Of a stretch of 21,872 nt of DNA, positions 21,157 to 21,872 are shown piece by piece. This DNA is from an uncultured Lysobacteraceae bacterium (GTDB lineage: Bacteria > Pseudomonadota > Gammaproteobacteria > Xanthomonadales > Xanthomonadaceae). The DNA is taken from assembly GCA_946480825.1 (NCBI GenBank), contig CAMLLG010000065.1, positions 1 through 21,872 of the forward strand. Direction: 5' to 3'. Within the stretch, counting starts at the first letter, position 1, and each line of letters begins with the position of its first letter. A program made the position numbers and the translations under genes. Under the pieces are notes generated by a model that worked only from the letters and a program-made list of their open reading frames with translations, ran no database searches and had not been told where the DNA came from.

Positions 21157-21872
21157 GCCGCCACCGCCTTGTCGCCGCCGCCATGATCGTTCCCGGTCAA
21201 TCGCACGAACAGTTCCTCCAGCCGGTTGGTCTTGGTGCGCATCGAACGCACGCGGATGCCGGCGGCATCCAGCGCGGCGAAGACGCCGTTGAGATCCATC
21301 GCGCGCGGCATGTCGATGTCCAGGGTGTGGTCGTCGGCGGCGACCAGGGTCGCGCCCGCGATCGCCGGAAGTTGCGCCGGCAGGGTACCGTCGATGTCGA
21401 GCAGGAAGCCTTCGACATCGAGTTTGGCCAGCAGCGCCTTCATCGGCCCCTGTTCGACGATCCGGCCCTTGTCGATGATCGCGAGGTTGCGGCAGAGGCT
21501 TTCGGCCTCTTCCAGATAATGCGTGGTGAGGATGATCGTGGTGCCCGAGGCGTTGATCTCCTTGAGCGTCTTCCACATGCCGCGGCGGATCTCGATGTCG
21601 ACGCCGGCGGTGGGCTCGTCGAGGATCAGCAGCCGCGGCGAGGTCATCATCGCGCGCGCGATCATCAGACGCCGCTTCATGCCGCCGGAGAGCGTGCGGC
21701 TCATCTTGTCGGCCTTGTCCCACAGCTGCGCGTCGCGCAGCACCTTCTCGGCCCGCTCGCGCGCCAGCGTGCGCGGCACGCCGTAGAAACCCGCGTAGTT
21801 CACGCAGATGTCGAACGGCTTCTCGAACATGTTGAAGTTGATTTCCTGCGGCACCAGGCCGATCAGGCGCAT
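21153..21872 (-). CDS. ABC transporter ATP-binding protein (YadG-like), N-terminus outside window
   Basis: The last 239-240 residues of an ABC ATPase are present. The Q-loop region LVPQEINFNMF is followed by the signature LSGGMKRRL, Walker B LLILDEPTAGVD and the switch His in TTHYLEEAE. The Walker A motif lies upstream of the window. The Met at the window edge is internal, not a start. A C-terminal extension of about 90 residues ends KTNRLEELFVRLTGND, as in YadG and other ABC-2 exporter ATPases. It is coupled to the permease gene by an ATGA overlap. It should power export through that permease. Confidence 0.95.
   Translation of the reverse strand: MRLIGLVPQEINFNMFEKPFDICVNYAGFYGVPRTLARERAEKVLRDAQLWDKADKMSRTLSGGMKRRLMIARAMMTSPRLLILDEPTAGVDIEIRRGMWKTLKEINASGTTIILTTHYLEEAESLCRNLAIIDKGRIVEQGPMKALLAKLDVEGFLLDIDGTLPAQLPAIAGATLVAADDHTLDIDMPRAMDLNGVFAALDAAGIRVRSMRTKTNRLEELFVRLTGNDHGGGDKAVAA

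Noticed and set aside
20350..21723. Apparent fusion frame joining ATPase-region DNA to the permease
   Set aside because: The first part is out of frame with the ATPase, which has clear motifs and ends in an ATGA overlap with the permease.
1..21872. CRISPR arrays, tRNA or rRNA genes, insertion sequences
   Set aside because: None seen: no regularly spaced repeats of 25-40 bp, no cloverleaf-like T-loop motif in the gaps, and no transposase or terminal inverted repeats.

Overview
The window is a GC-rich gammaproteobacterial chromosomal segment, most likely from the Lysobacteraceae (Xanthomonadaceae: Lysobacter, Luteimonas or a relative). This is inferred from the YidC N-terminus, the order rpmH-rnpA-yidC-(small gene)-mnmE, a stand-alone aceK, a secreted lamin-tail/endonuclease I nuclease, and recurrent TACAAT-GGCGGC promoter cores. 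No rRNA, tRNA, CRISPR array, transposase or phage gene was seen.

Layout. (1) 1-4339, core: 3' end of rpmH, rnpA, yidC (4-nt overlap with rnpA, no yidD between them), a strong terminator, a small membrane protein, and mnmE. (2) 4437-8638: a TonB-family protein with a lipobox, then aceK flanked by two ~70-codon minus-strand genes (5676-5885 and 8174-8389). These two appear to be paralogs of each other and match no family I recognise. About 480 bp upstream of aceK holds no confident gene. (3) 8638-11206: an exported or lipidated methyltransferase-like protein, a DUF1003 membrane protein, the pseudouridine synthase rluE, and a small membrane protein. (4) 11207-14084: a gene-poor stretch with a 50-bp repeat of the hrpB 3' end, then hrpB. 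(5) 14373-18009: a secreted nuclease, a DUF1653 protein and a secreted serine hydrolase, followed by a decayed copy of the 3' end and terminator of a second nuclease gene. (6) 18249-21872: an orphan Cys/His-rich protein, tatD, and a minus-strand operon of ABC ATPase (cut by the window edge), ABC-2 permease and a membrane-anchored glutaredoxin.

How the genes relate. rpmH/rnpA/yidC/mnmE form the conserved translation and membrane-insertion cluster near the origin in many bacteria. rluE, mnmE and hrpB act on RNA. The nuclease, serine hydrolase and methyltransferase-like protein are predicted to be exported. AceK controls flux between the TCA cycle and the glyoxylate bypass, but its usual partners aceA and aceB are not here.

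The least explained parts are the paired small proteins around aceK, the Cys/His-rich orphan with its own promoter, the nuclease relic (52 bp identical to the intact gene, then a diverged tail), and a perfect 16-bp palindrome upstream of tatD. All family assignments come from reading motifs; no database search was run.
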